Source: an uncultured Clostridia bacterium (GTDB lineage: Bacteria; Bacillota; Clostridia; Christensenellales; Aristaeellaceae). Taken from it: a stretch of 21,663 nt of DNA. Positions 14,295 through 20,345 of this stretch are shown here, piece after piece (position 1 is the first letter of the stretch; every line of letters begins with the position of its first letter). The notes beneath the pieces are model-generated. The model did no database searches. It had not been told where the DNA came from and was given only the letters and a program-made list of their open reading frames with translations. The translations under genes were made by a program, and so were the position numbers. The DNA is taken from contig CAKUFB010000012.1 in the NCBI GenBank assembly GCA_934647145.1, positions 1 to 21,663 on the forward strand. Reading direction: 5' to 3'.

Positions 14295-14561
14295 TCAGCC
14301 CTCGGCGGGCGCGGCCTCGACAGTGACGCTCTGTTCCTGCATCTCCTTCTCGGCGATGAGATCCTCGATGGTCTCCCTGGTGCGCATCAGATCCTCGACG
14401 GACATGGTCTCGAAGCCGGCGGCGGGAGACTTGACCTTCACGCCGTGGCGGCGCAGGAAATCGTCCACCTTCTCTTCATTGTGCTTATAGGCGCAGAAGC
14501 CCACCAGGCTCGCGCCCACACCGATCAGAATGCCCTTGACCAGCGGATTGTTATTCAGCAT
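14295..14561 (-). CDS. Small single-pass membrane protein, last gene of the HMA2/ATPase operon
   Basis: This 88-aa protein has no assigned function. Residues 5-24 (NPLVKGILIGVGASLVGFCA) form one membrane segment, followed by a charged, probably helical tail (KHNEEKVDDFLRRHGVKVKS, then MSVEDLMRTRETIEDLIAEKEM). It has the look of small conserved proteins that occur beside HMA2-type ATPases in Clostridia (possibly the DUF6110 type; name from memory and unverified). AGAAGGAGG precedes ATG 14561, and the gene begins 24 nt after the previous stop, so it belongs to the operon. It may be an accessory subunit of the pump. Confidence 0.75.
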   Translation of the reverse strand: MLNNNPLVKGILIGVGASLVGFCAYKHNEEKVDDFLRRHGVKVKSPAAGFETMSVEDLMRTRETIEDLIAEKEMQEQSVTVEAAPAEG

Positions 14562-14585
14562 ACTACTTCCTCCTTCTGTTTTTCT

Positions 14586-15287
14586 TTACGCCTTGCGCGC
14601 CATCATTTCCATGCCCCTGCGGAACATGTTGCCCGCGAAGGCCAGCTCGCTCTCGCCGCCTGCCATGGGGGTGAGGGTCAGCGAGGCGCCCGCACGCCTG
14701 ACCAGATAGGGCTGCTCGCGCGGCGCTCTGGGAATCAGATGACGGCCAAAGGTGATAATCCACGCCAGCAGGCTGGCGCGAACCGCGCCCGGCTTGCCGA
14801 CGGAATTGATGAGATAGACCACCGACATAACCTCGGGGTCAAAGCTGCCGCGCGCGTGCAGCTCCTGATAGCCGTGCTCGACGACAGCGGCCAGCGTCGA
14901 GCCGGTGGACAGCCAGCGGGTGAAGCGGGTCAGCGGCGAGCCGGCGGCCGTCAGCGCCCCGTCCAGTCCGATACACAGAAGCGCCAGGTATCCGCTGGGC
15001 GCCATGGAGAAGCCCTGCTCCTCGGAGCGCTTCACGTGCAGCAGCTTTGCGCTGGTCTGCGCCGCGTAGGCCGCGCCCAGGCGAACGATCAGCGGCTCCT
15101 CCTCGATCACGTCGGGGTCGTACTCGCACAGGAGCGTGCGGATGCGCGGATTGTACCGGCAGGCGCGCACCCCGGGAATCCCGGCAAAGGGCGCCTCGGA
15201 CGGGACGGGTCTTTCCAGCTGCAGCCGGATGCGCCCGCGGATGACCGACAGCACCTCCAGATGAACGGCTCCCTGTTCGCTGTGCAT
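14586..15287 (-). CDS. HMA2-like domain protein, downstream partner of the P-type ATPase
   Basis: This 233-aa protein starts with a ferredoxin-like HMA2-type domain (about 8-75: LEVLSVIRGRIRLQLERP, then IPGVRACRYNPRIRTLLCEYDPD). Its pattern, a xxGRxR strand, then GV, then a region ending in LxxYDP, matches the other HMA2 modules of this operon. RGR replaces the LPGR of its relatives. No CxxC metal site is present. The rest contains hydrophobic stretches near 97-115 (YLALLCIGLDGALTAAG) and 165-180 (ASLLAWIITFG), which suggests membrane association. ATG 15287 overlaps the ATPase stop codon by one base (TAATG). Longer open frame up to 16409 runs antisense in phase with the ATPase gene and is not real. 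The function is unknown and presumably linked to the ATPase. Confidence 0.8.
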   Translation of the reverse strand: MHSEQGAVHLEVLSVIRGRIRLQLERPVPSEAPFAGIPGVRACRYNPRIRTLLCEYDPDVIEEEPLIVRLGAAYAAQTSAKLLHVKRSEEQGFSMAPSGYLALLCIGLDGALTAAGSPLTRFTRWLSTGSTLAAVVEHGYQELHARGSFDPEVMSVVYLINSVGKPGAVRASLLAWIITFGRHLIPRAPREQPYLVRRAGASLTLTPMAGGESELAFAGNMFRRGMEMMARKA

Positions 15288-17467
15288 TACAATCTCCCCT
15301 CTCCCGGCTTCATGAACATCAGCCGCAGCGAATTCGCAACCACCAGGATGGTGGAGGAATTGTGCAAAAGCGCGCTCATCATGACCGATATGCCGCTCGC
15401 CGCGCCCAGTATCAGGCCGACCGAATTGATGGCAACCACCAGCGCGAAGTTCTGATGCACGATGCGCATGGTCGCGCGCGCCAGTCTGCGCAGCGCGGGG
15501 ATCATCATCGGATCGTCTCGGTTGATGATGACGTCGCTGGTTTCCATGGCGATGTCGGTGGACTTGCTGCCCAGCGAGATGCCCACGTCGGCGTAGGCCA
15601 GCGCGGGCGCGTCGTTGATGCCGTCTCCGACCATGACCACGCCGTTGCCCTGTACCTGCAGCTTGAGCACCGCCTCGGCCTTCTGCTCGGGCAGCAGCTG
15701 CGCGCGATAGCCGTCCGCGCCCACCTGCTCGGCCACCGTCCGCGCCTGGGATTCCAGGTCGCCCGTCAGCAGCTCGATGTCGCCCACGCCGTCGTAGCGC
15801 AGCGCGTTGATCGCCCGGCGCACGTTTTCGCGCGGACTGTCCATCGCGTAGAGCACGGCCACGATCTCGTCGCCCACGCCCACGTAGTTGGGAATCGCGC
15901 CGGTATCGGCCGGCAGGGGCGAGGCCGCGGTCACGCCGTTTTCGTTCATGTACTTGATATTGCCCACGCGCACGGTCACACCATTCACCTGCGTGCGGCT
16001 GCCGCGGGATACCTCGGTCACCACGTCGCCGTGCGCGGGAACCTGCGCGCCCATGCCGCGGCCATAGCGCATGATCGCCCCGGCCAGCGGATGCGTGCTG
16101 GTTTCCTCGGCCGCCATGGCGCAGGAAAGCACCTCCGTCTCGGTCATGCCGGGCTTGAGCAGCGCCATCGAGACGATCCTCGGCTTGCCCTCGGTGATGG
16201 TGCCGGTCTTGTCCAGCAGCACCGTGTTCGCGCTGCTGATCTGCTCGATGAACGTGCCGCCCTTGATCAGCACGCCCTGCTTCACGGCCGTATTGATCGC
16301 CGCGGAGAAGGCCGTCGCCGTGGACAGCTTGATGCCGCAGGAGTAGTCGATGACCAGCATCTTGAGCGCCTTCTGCGGGTTCTTCGTCACCAGCCACACC
16401 GACAGGCACAGCAGAAAGTTCAGCGGCACCAGGTAGTTCGAGAACCTGTCCGCATAGCGCTGTATGGGCGCCTTTTTGAGCTCGCTGGCCTCCACCATGC
16501 CCACGATGCGGGAGATGACCGTCTGGTCGCCCACCTTGACCGCCTGCACGCGGATGCTGCCGCTCTTGACCACGGTGCCCGCGAAGACCTCGTCGCCCTC
16601 GCGTTTTTCCACCGGCACGAATTCGCCGGTAATCGAGCTCTGATCCACGACCGCCGCGCCGTAGACCACCCTGCCGTCGACCGAAATCTTCTCGCCGGTA
16701 TTCACGGCCACCGCGTCGCCCGCGCCGATCTGGTTCATCGGCAGGCGCTGCAGCTTGCCGTCCGGCATGACCTTCCAGGCCTCGCCCTCGTCGGCGGAGA
16801 GCATCCTCTTGATCGAGGAGCGCGTGCGCTCGATGGTGTAGGAGGTCATCAGCTCGGCCAGGTCGGACAGCGCCAGAATCATCAGCGCCGAGTGCGCGTT
16901 GCCCAGCATCAGGCTGGCCACGATCGAGGTCACGGTCAGAAAGTCCGCGTTGGGCCGCATGTCGCGCTTCAGGCCCTCCCAGGCGCTCTTCGCCATCGGG
17001 GCGGACAGACCCAGGCTGGCCAGCGCCTCGAGCGAGGTGAAATTGGCCAGCGCGCCGCCCAGTACCGGCGCGGTGAACACCGTATTGCCCAGCGCCAGCG
17101 CGCCCGCGTTCACCGCCAGCCGCTTCATCAGCCGCGCGGTGGTCATCGGAGCCTCGGCCGGCTCCTCGCCCTTTTCCGCGTGCCGCGCCCGCAGCGCCGC
17201 CATGCCGTGCCTGGCCAGCACCAGATCGACCTGCTCGCCCAGCTCGTGGGAATCGAGCGCCGCCCTGTCATACTCGAGCAGCGCGCCGCCCGTGCAGGCC
17301 GTCACCCGCGCCCGCACGACGCCCGGAATCCTCGCAAGCTCCGCCGCGATTTCGGGGCTTTCCTCCTTCAGGTACTTCAGCCCCTCCGCCGCCAGACGCA
17401 GGCGGCCCGGCAGGCTGTGCATCACGCGGCTCTTCATGAAATCATCCGTATGTTCTTTTCTCAGCAT
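15287..17467 (-). CDS. P1B-like P-type ATPase with N-terminal HMA2-like domain
   Basis: Membrane cation pump of 726 aa. All ATPase core motifs are present: actuator SSITGEFVP (TGE at 280-282), phosphorylation DKTGT (Asp419), P1B nucleotide-domain HP (459-460) and hinge GDGIND (614-619). Membrane segments lie around 115-205, 345-400 and 668-720. An N-terminal HMA2-like domain (SLPGRLRL, residues 18-25) lacks the CxxC of copper/zinc HMA domains. The transmembrane site, usually CPC or SPC followed by xLATPTA, reads DYSCGIKLSTATA (374-386): both conserved prolines are replaced. The final helices contain HNSSTILVVANSLRLM. The transported ion cannot be assigned. ATG 17467 lies 3 nt after the upstream stop with GAAGGG before it. 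Confidence 0.93.
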   Translation of the reverse strand: MLRKEHTDDFMKSRVMHSLPGRLRLAAEGLKYLKEESPEIAAELARIPGVVRARVTACTGGALLEYDRAALDSHELGEQVDLVLARHGMAALRARHAEKGEEPAEAPMTTARLMKRLAVNAGALALGNTVFTAPVLGGALANFTSLEALASLGLSAPMAKSAWEGLKRDMRPNADFLTVTSIVASLMLGNAHSALMILALSDLAELMTSYTIERTRSSIKRMLSADEGEAWKVMPDGKLQRLPMNQIGAGDAVAVNTGEKISVDGRVVYGAAVVDQSSITGEFVPVEKREGDEVFAGTVVKSGSIRVQAVKVGDQTVISRIVGMVEASELKKAPIQRYADRFSNYLVPLNFLLCLSVWLVTKNPQKALKMLVIDYSCGIKLSTATAFSAAINTAVKQGVLIKGGTFIEQISSANTVLLDKTGTITEGKPRIVSMALLKPGMTETEVLSCAMAAEETSTHPLAGAIMRYGRGMGAQVPAHGDVVTEVSRGSRTQVNGVTVRVGNIKYMNENGVTAASPLPADTGAIPNYVGVGDEIVAVLYAMDSPRENVRRAINALRYDGVGDIELLTGDLESQARTVAEQVGADGYRAQLLPEQKAEAVLKLQVQGNGVVMVGDGINDAPALAYADVGISLGSKSTDIAMETSDVIINRDDPMMIPALRRLARATMRIVHQNFALVVAINSVGLILGAASGISVMMSALLHNSSTILVVANSLRLMFMKPGEGRL

Positions 17468-17470
17468 GCT

Positions 17471-17851
17471 TTACCCTTCTTTTGGCAGCCGCAGCTTCAG
17501 GCGCTTGCGCACGATCTCCTGCAGCTCATTTTCGTCGGCGTTCTGCCAGAAGCTCTCGTTTGCCAGCCGAATCCCCTCGTCCACCACCGTGTCGATCCAG
17601 CGCAGAATGGCGCGCTCGCCGGTCGCGCGCGGGTCGTAGTGGATCAGCACCGTGCCGATGCGGGGATTGGCCTGCGCGCCTGTCACGCCGGGCAAAAGCC
17701 CCAGCACGTCGCGGATATAGTGCAGGTAGGGCAGCGCTTCCCTGGGCAGCAGGGCGTACTTTTTAAAGCAGATGCGCAGTCTGCCCGGCAGGCTGCTCTC
17801 CACATGCGGCTTTAGGCACCTGCGCAGAAAGGTCTCTTCCAGCTTATTCAT
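17471..17851 (-). CDS. HMA2-like domain protein, second gene of the ATPase operon
   Basis: This 126-aa soluble-looking protein carries one HMA2-type domain: HVESSLPGRLRICF (16-29) then LGLLPGVTGAQANPRIGTVLIHYDPRA. The motif order matches the ATPase N-terminus. No CxxC pair is seen, and the only cysteines (Cys12, Cys28) are far apart. The C-terminal third is charged (ENELQEIVRKRLKLRLPKEG). ATG 17851 is chosen because GGAG lies 9 nt upstream; it overlaps the previous stop by 8 bp (ATGAATAA). A TTG at 17866 is a weaker alternative. It may act as an adaptor or regulatory domain for the pump. That role is inferred from synteny only. Confidence 0.82.
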   Translation of the reverse strand: MNKLEETFLRRCLKPHVESSLPGRLRICFKKYALLPREALPYLHYIRDVLGLLPGVTGAQANPRIGTVLIHYDPRATGERAILRWIDTVVDEGIRLANESFWQNADENELQEIVRKRLKLRLPKEG

Positions 17852-18410
17852 AGCTTCTGACTCCAAACAGATTACTTGCCCACCACAGCAGCGTCATCGC
17901 GCCCGGAACCGCCCAGCCGATCTGCGCCCTGCTGCGCAGCGCGCCCACGGTCAGCGCCGCGGCAACCACCGTCTTCGCGTCCAGTATGCCGCCCGTCGCG
18001 TCCAGCACGCCCGCGTTGACCGCGCGCGCGAGCAGCCGCATGCCCTCGCGCAGCCTGCCGGTCGGCTCTGCGCCCAGCCCGCCCTCCAGACCCATCAGCT
18101 TCATCACCGCGCCCAGCACCACCGGCGCCTGCACCTGCGCCTCGTCATAGCGCACCAGCACGCTGCCCGTGCGGGGCTGCACCTCGACCAGGCGAATCAC
18201 GCCCGTGCTCTCCAGCTGGCTCTTCATCCGTCCGGCGCGCTCCATGTCCCGCATCACGGAAGGCACATACAGCCGCATGCGCCCGGGCAGACTGGAGCGC
18301 ACCTCCGCCACGCCCCGGAAAGAAGGAAGCTTCATCAGATTATGCTCCTGTTGTTTTTTCGGCAGCGCCGCCGCGCCCACGGCCAGCGCCGCCCACCAGA
18401 CGCCGTTCAT
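17844..18410 (-). CDS. HMA2-like domain protein with membrane segments, first gene of the ATPase operon
   Basis: This 188-aa protein begins with a short hydrophobic segment (4-15, VWWAALAVGAAA). An HMA2-type domain follows: EVRSSLPGRMRLYVP (36-50), then GVIRLVEVQPRTGSVLVRYDE. Its C-terminal half has two hydrophobic stretches (about 145-160 and 168-184). There are no cysteines at all, so a thiol metal site is impossible in this protein. GGGAGG lies upstream of ATG 18410, and the operon promoter is at 18498-18525. Its stop overlaps the next start, indicating translational coupling. The function is unknown; it is likely a membrane-tethered partner of the ATPase. Confidence 0.82.
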   Translation of the reverse strand: MNGVWWAALAVGAAALPKKQQEHNLMKLPSFRGVAEVRSSLPGRMRLYVPSVMRDMERAGRMKSQLESTGVIRLVEVQPRTGSVLVRYDEAQVQAPVVLGAVMKLMGLEGGLGAEPTGRLREGMRLLARAVNAGVLDATGGILDAKTVVAAALTVGALRSRAQIGWAVPGAMTLLWWASNLFGVRSYE

Positions 18411-18441
18411 ATGGATTCCTCCCGTCGACAGGATCTTCAGA

Positions 18442-18459
18442 AGTTAGTATACGCTAACT
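18442..18459. promoter_or_regulatory. Palindromic operator candidate of the ATPase operon
   Basis: AGTTAG (18442-18447) and CTAACT (18454-18459) form an inverted repeat with a 6-bp centre. It lies in the leader, about 32-50 nt after the predicted start and before the first ribosome site. The half-sites resemble the TTAG...CTAA arms of DtxR/IdeR-type metal regulators, but the match is too short to name the regulator. Confidence 0.5.
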
Positions 18460-18475
18460 CATGTCTTAAAACACT

Positions 18476-18491
18476 GCAAGGTCTCCCTTGC
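18476..18491. promoter_or_regulatory. Inverted repeat at the ATPase-operon start site
   Basis: GCAAGG (18476-18481) and CCTTGC (18486-18491) flank TCTC. The predicted transcription start is near 18491, so this is either an operator at +1 or a hairpin at the extreme 5' end of the mRNA. Confidence 0.45.
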
Positions 18492-18497
18492 GCTATC

Positions 18498-18525
18498 ATT
18501 TTATCATATCGCGCCGCAATGTCAA
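18498..18525 (-). promoter_or_regulatory. Promoter of the HMA2/P-type ATPase operon
   Basis: On the minus strand, a perfect TTGACA (18520-18525), a 16-bp spacer and TAAAAT (18498-18503) with extended TGA. It precedes five genes with overlaps or short gaps between them. Confidence 0.75.
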
Positions 18526-18619
18526 GAAGCAGCCGTATTATTTTCATGTTTCGGTCGTATGACGTTTTCTTGTCGCCCGCATGGTTCGGGACGCGCCGGG
18601 CTTCGCGTGTTTCTCAAAC

Positions 18620-18655
18620 AAAAAGCCCCGCCCCGGCCAAAAACCGGAACAGGGC
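18620..18655 (-). terminator. Terminator of the SWIM-protein gene
   Basis: On the minus strand, a 12-pair stem including G-U pairs (GCCCTGTTCCGG with CCGGGGCGGGGC; 18625-18655) around a TTTTTGG loop, followed by TTTTT. It starts 30 nt after the stop codon. Confidence 0.8.
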
Positions 18656-18685
18656 CGCGTCCGCTCGTCCAGGCGGGAATTCGCG

Positions 18686-19447
18686 CTATTTCAGAAACTG
18701 AATCGAGCCTTCTTTTTTCCCCGCGACGGCATACTCGAACAGCTCCTGCGCGCACAGCGCCGCGAAGCAGCCGCTCTCCTCATACCGCGCGGCGTGGCGC
18801 TCCTCAATGCGCTTCAGGCATTCCTTCAGCTGCAGCAGCACCGCCACCTCGTGCTTGCAGGTCTCGCTGCAGAAGCAGTCACACACCATGCCGCTGATTC
18901 TGCCGTCCGCCAGGCGGAACTCGACCTCGTAGGGCCTGGTGCCCTCGACAATCGCCCGGCCGCGCGTGCCGTCCAGGCACAGGTAGCGAACCGCGTTGCG
19001 CCGGTAGTACTCGCTGCCGCGCTCGATCACCGCGTGCGAAACCTGCAGCCCGGAAAGGTTCTCCAGCGCAAACGACGTGTCGTCGCTTCCCGTCAGGCAA
19101 ATCTCCTCCTCCTTTTCGGGCGCCTTATACCACGTGATGATCTTCTCGTAGGGGATCGTCTCCCGGTCAAAGCTCAGCAGATGCGAGCCCGCCGGAAATA
19201 GCTCGCCGCAAATGGCCGTATCGGCCTTACTCAGCACGCGCTTATAATCGGAGAGCTTGATCTTGAAATTGTAGCTCACCTCCGTCACGCGCCCCCGCTT
19301 GCCCTCCAGCTTTCCCTCGACGAACACGATGTCGCCCGTCTGAAGGTCAAACGCGTCGTTAAAGTAGGACAGCTCCCTGTTCTCCGTTTCAAAAAAGACC
19401 CTGACGACGGATCTGCGCGCCGCCGTATGCTCATTCCCGTTTTCCAT
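18686..19447 (-). CDS. SWIM-type zinc-finger protein
   Basis: The 253-aa protein has an N-terminal region of unknown fold (TGDIVFVEGKLEGKRGRVTEVSYNFKIKLSDYKRVL, about 37-71) and a C-terminal cysteine cluster CDCFCSETCKHE (189-200). This resembles the CxC...CxH zinc-binding SWIM motif, with only 3-5 residues between the halves, fewer than the classical spacing. SWIM domains bind nucleic acid or protein partners; the target here is unknown. ATG 19447 is chosen because AGGAGG lies just upstream; further in-frame ATGs (19465, 19504) lie in or before the leader palindrome and overlap the promoter. It is a single-gene unit with its own promoter and terminator. Confidence 0.75.
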   Translation of the reverse strand: MENGNEHTAARRSVVRVFFETENRELSYFNDAFDLQTGDIVFVEGKLEGKRGRVTEVSYNFKIKLSDYKRVLSKADTAICGELFPAGSHLLSFDRETIPYEKIITWYKAPEKEEEICLTGSDDTSFALENLSGLQVSHAVIERGSEYYRRNAVRYLCLDGTRGRAIVEGTRPYEVEFRLADGRISGMVCDCFCSETCKHEVAVLLQLKECLKRIEERHAARYEESGCFAALCAQELFEYAVAGKKEGSIQFLK

Positions 19448-19465
19448 CACAGCCTCCTGCCGCAT

Positions 19466-19481
19466 CAGGCGCAAGCGCCTG
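19466..19481. promoter_or_regulatory. Leader palindrome before the SWIM-protein gene
   Basis: CAGGCGCAAGCGCCTG has two 7-bp arms around AA. It lies between the predicted start (about 19486) and the ribosome site, so it could be an operator or an mRNA hairpin that limits translation. Confidence 0.5.
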
Positions 19482-19492
19482 GAACTGTTTCC

Positions 19493-19520
19493 ATTGTAGC
19501 ACAAACCGGGACGTTGTCAA
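19493..19520 (-). promoter_or_regulatory. Promoter of the SWIM-protein gene
   Basis: On the minus strand, TTGACA (19515-19520), 16-bp spacer, TACAAT (19493-19498) with extended TGC. Confidence 0.75.
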
Positions 19521-19533
19521 TCCCCGTCCCGGT
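19505..19533 (-). terminator. Inverted repeat after the ferredoxin gene, overlapping the SWIM promoter
   Basis: ACCGGGACG and CGTCCCGGT form a 9-bp stem with an 11-nt loop that contains the -35 TTGACA of the next promoter. Only TTTGTG follows on the minus strand, so it is a weak terminator at best. It could also be an operator around the -35. Confidence 0.45.
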
Positions 19534-19560
19534 ATACAGTTTTCCCGCCTGATTCGCGGC

Positions 19561-20259
19561 TCAGTCCTCCAGAATGCCGCCGTCGGTGGCAATCATCACG
19601 ACCTGCCAGGGGATCAGCTTGCCGCTGGCCTGCAGCGCCCTCTTGACCGCGTTCTCCAGCCCGCCGCAGCAGGGCACCTCCATGCGCACGACGGTCACAC
19701 TGCGCACGTCGTTTGCTGTGAGGATCTGGGTCAGCTTCTCCGCGTAGTCCACGCCGTCCAGCTTGGGGCAGCCCACCAGCGTAATGCGTCCCTTCATGAA
19801 GCGCTCGTGGAAGGCGGCGTAGGCATAGGCGGTGCAGTCGGCGGCGATCAGCAGCCTGGCTCCCTTGAAATACGGCGCGTTCACCGGAACCAGCTTGATC
19901 TGCACGGGCCACTGGGAGAGCCGGCTGGGCGCTTCCTGGGCGGCAGGCTGAGACGGGCGCTCGGGGCGCTCGATCGCGCGGGCATGGGTTCCGGGGCAGC
20001 CGCAGGGCAGCGTCTCTGCCTTTTCCTGCCCGTGCGCCCGCACGGCCTGTTCGTCATAGGCGGCGGCTTCGCGCTCCTCAAAGGTGATCGCGCCGGTCGG
20101 GCAGGCGGGCAGGCAGTCCCCCATGCCGTCGCAGTAATCGTCCCGCGTCAGGCGCGCCTTGCCGTTCACCATGGCGATTGCGCCCTCGTGGCAGGCCGAC
20201 GCGCACGCGCCGCAGCCGTTGCACTTTTCCTCGTCAATCCGGATGATCTTTCGAATCAT
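19561..20259 (-). CDS. 4Fe-4S ferredoxin-type protein, divergent from the Crp/Fnr regulator
   Basis: The 232-aa protein has an N-terminal two-cluster ferredoxin domain (about 1-60). Cluster I is complete: CNGCGACASAC with Cys13, 16, 19 and 23. In the second motif, CDGMGDCLPACP, one usual cysteine is glycine, leaving Cys43, 49 and 53. A CGCPG follows (86-90), then a variable linker and a conserved-looking C-terminal domain (about 118-232) with VGCPKLDG and VPCCGG, where Cys164, 197 and 198 could bind a further metal or cluster. It probably transfers electrons in the cytoplasm; the partner is unknown. ATG 20259 has GAGGAGGAGAG upstream; the frame to 20331 crosses the promoter. The palindrome at 20319-20332 suggests control by the adjacent regulator. 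Similar proteins are often found near Crp/HcpR-type nitrosative-stress regulators. Confidence 0.85.
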   Translation of the reverse strand: MIRKIIRIDEEKCNGCGACASACHEGAIAMVNGKARLTRDDYCDGMGDCLPACPTGAITFEEREAAAYDEQAVRAHGQEKAETLPCGCPGTHARAIERPERPSQPAAQEAPSRLSQWPVQIKLVPVNAPYFKGARLLIAADCTAYAYAAFHERFMKGRITLVGCPKLDGVDYAEKLTQILTANDVRSVTVVRMEVPCCGGLENAVKRALQASGKLIPWQVVMIATDGGILED

Positions 20260-20285
20260 TACGCTCTCCTCCTCTTGTTTTTTCA

Positions 20286-20301
20286 TGTACAGTATAGTAC
20301 A
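20286..20301. promoter_or_regulatory. Inverted repeat over the divergent -10 boxes
   Basis: TGTAC (20286-20290) and GTACA (20297-20301) flank AGTATA. The repeat covers the minus-strand -10 TATACT (20291-20296) and part of the plus-strand -10. It may simply reflect two opposed -10 elements, or be a second operator. Confidence 0.4.
20291..20296 (-). promoter_or_regulatory. -10 box of the ferredoxin-gene promoter
   Basis: TATACT on the minus strand has no recognisable -35 at the right distance, as expected of an activator-dependent promoter. The start would be near 20284-20285. Confidence 0.5.
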
Positions 20302-20318
20302 ATGAAGGCGAAAAGTCT

Positions 20319-20332
20319 GTTGAATTTTCAAC
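20319..20332. promoter_or_regulatory. Predicted Crp/Fnr-type operator
   Basis: GTTGAA and TTCAAC flank TT. The centre is about 41 bp upstream of the predicted ferredoxin-gene start, the classic class II activator position, and about 15 bp downstream of the predicted regulator start. It contains TTGA...TCAA arms like Fnr/HcpR sites but with a spacing 2 bp shorter than the standard TTGAY-N4-RTCAA. Confidence 0.55.
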
Positions 20333-20345
20333 GGAGGCGCAGAAA

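Larger units (their letters stand above)
20275..20303 (+). promoter_or_regulatory. Promoter of the Crp/Fnr-type regulator gene
   Basis: TTGTTT (20275-20280), 17-bp spacer and TACAAT (20298-20303). The start near 20310 places the palindrome 20319-20332 just downstream, where bound protein would block transcription. Confidence 0.6.

Noticed and set aside
15362..17815. Plus-strand open frame of 817 codons opposite the P-type ATPase
   Set aside because: Rich in H, R, Q and A with no domains; it mirrors the ATPase gene, whose motifs are unambiguous.
20319..20332. Standard Fnr box
   Set aside because: The arms TTGA/TCAA are 2 bp closer than in TTGAT-N4-ATCAA, and the regulator lacks the Fnr N-terminal cysteines; kept only as a Crp/Fnr-family operator candidate.
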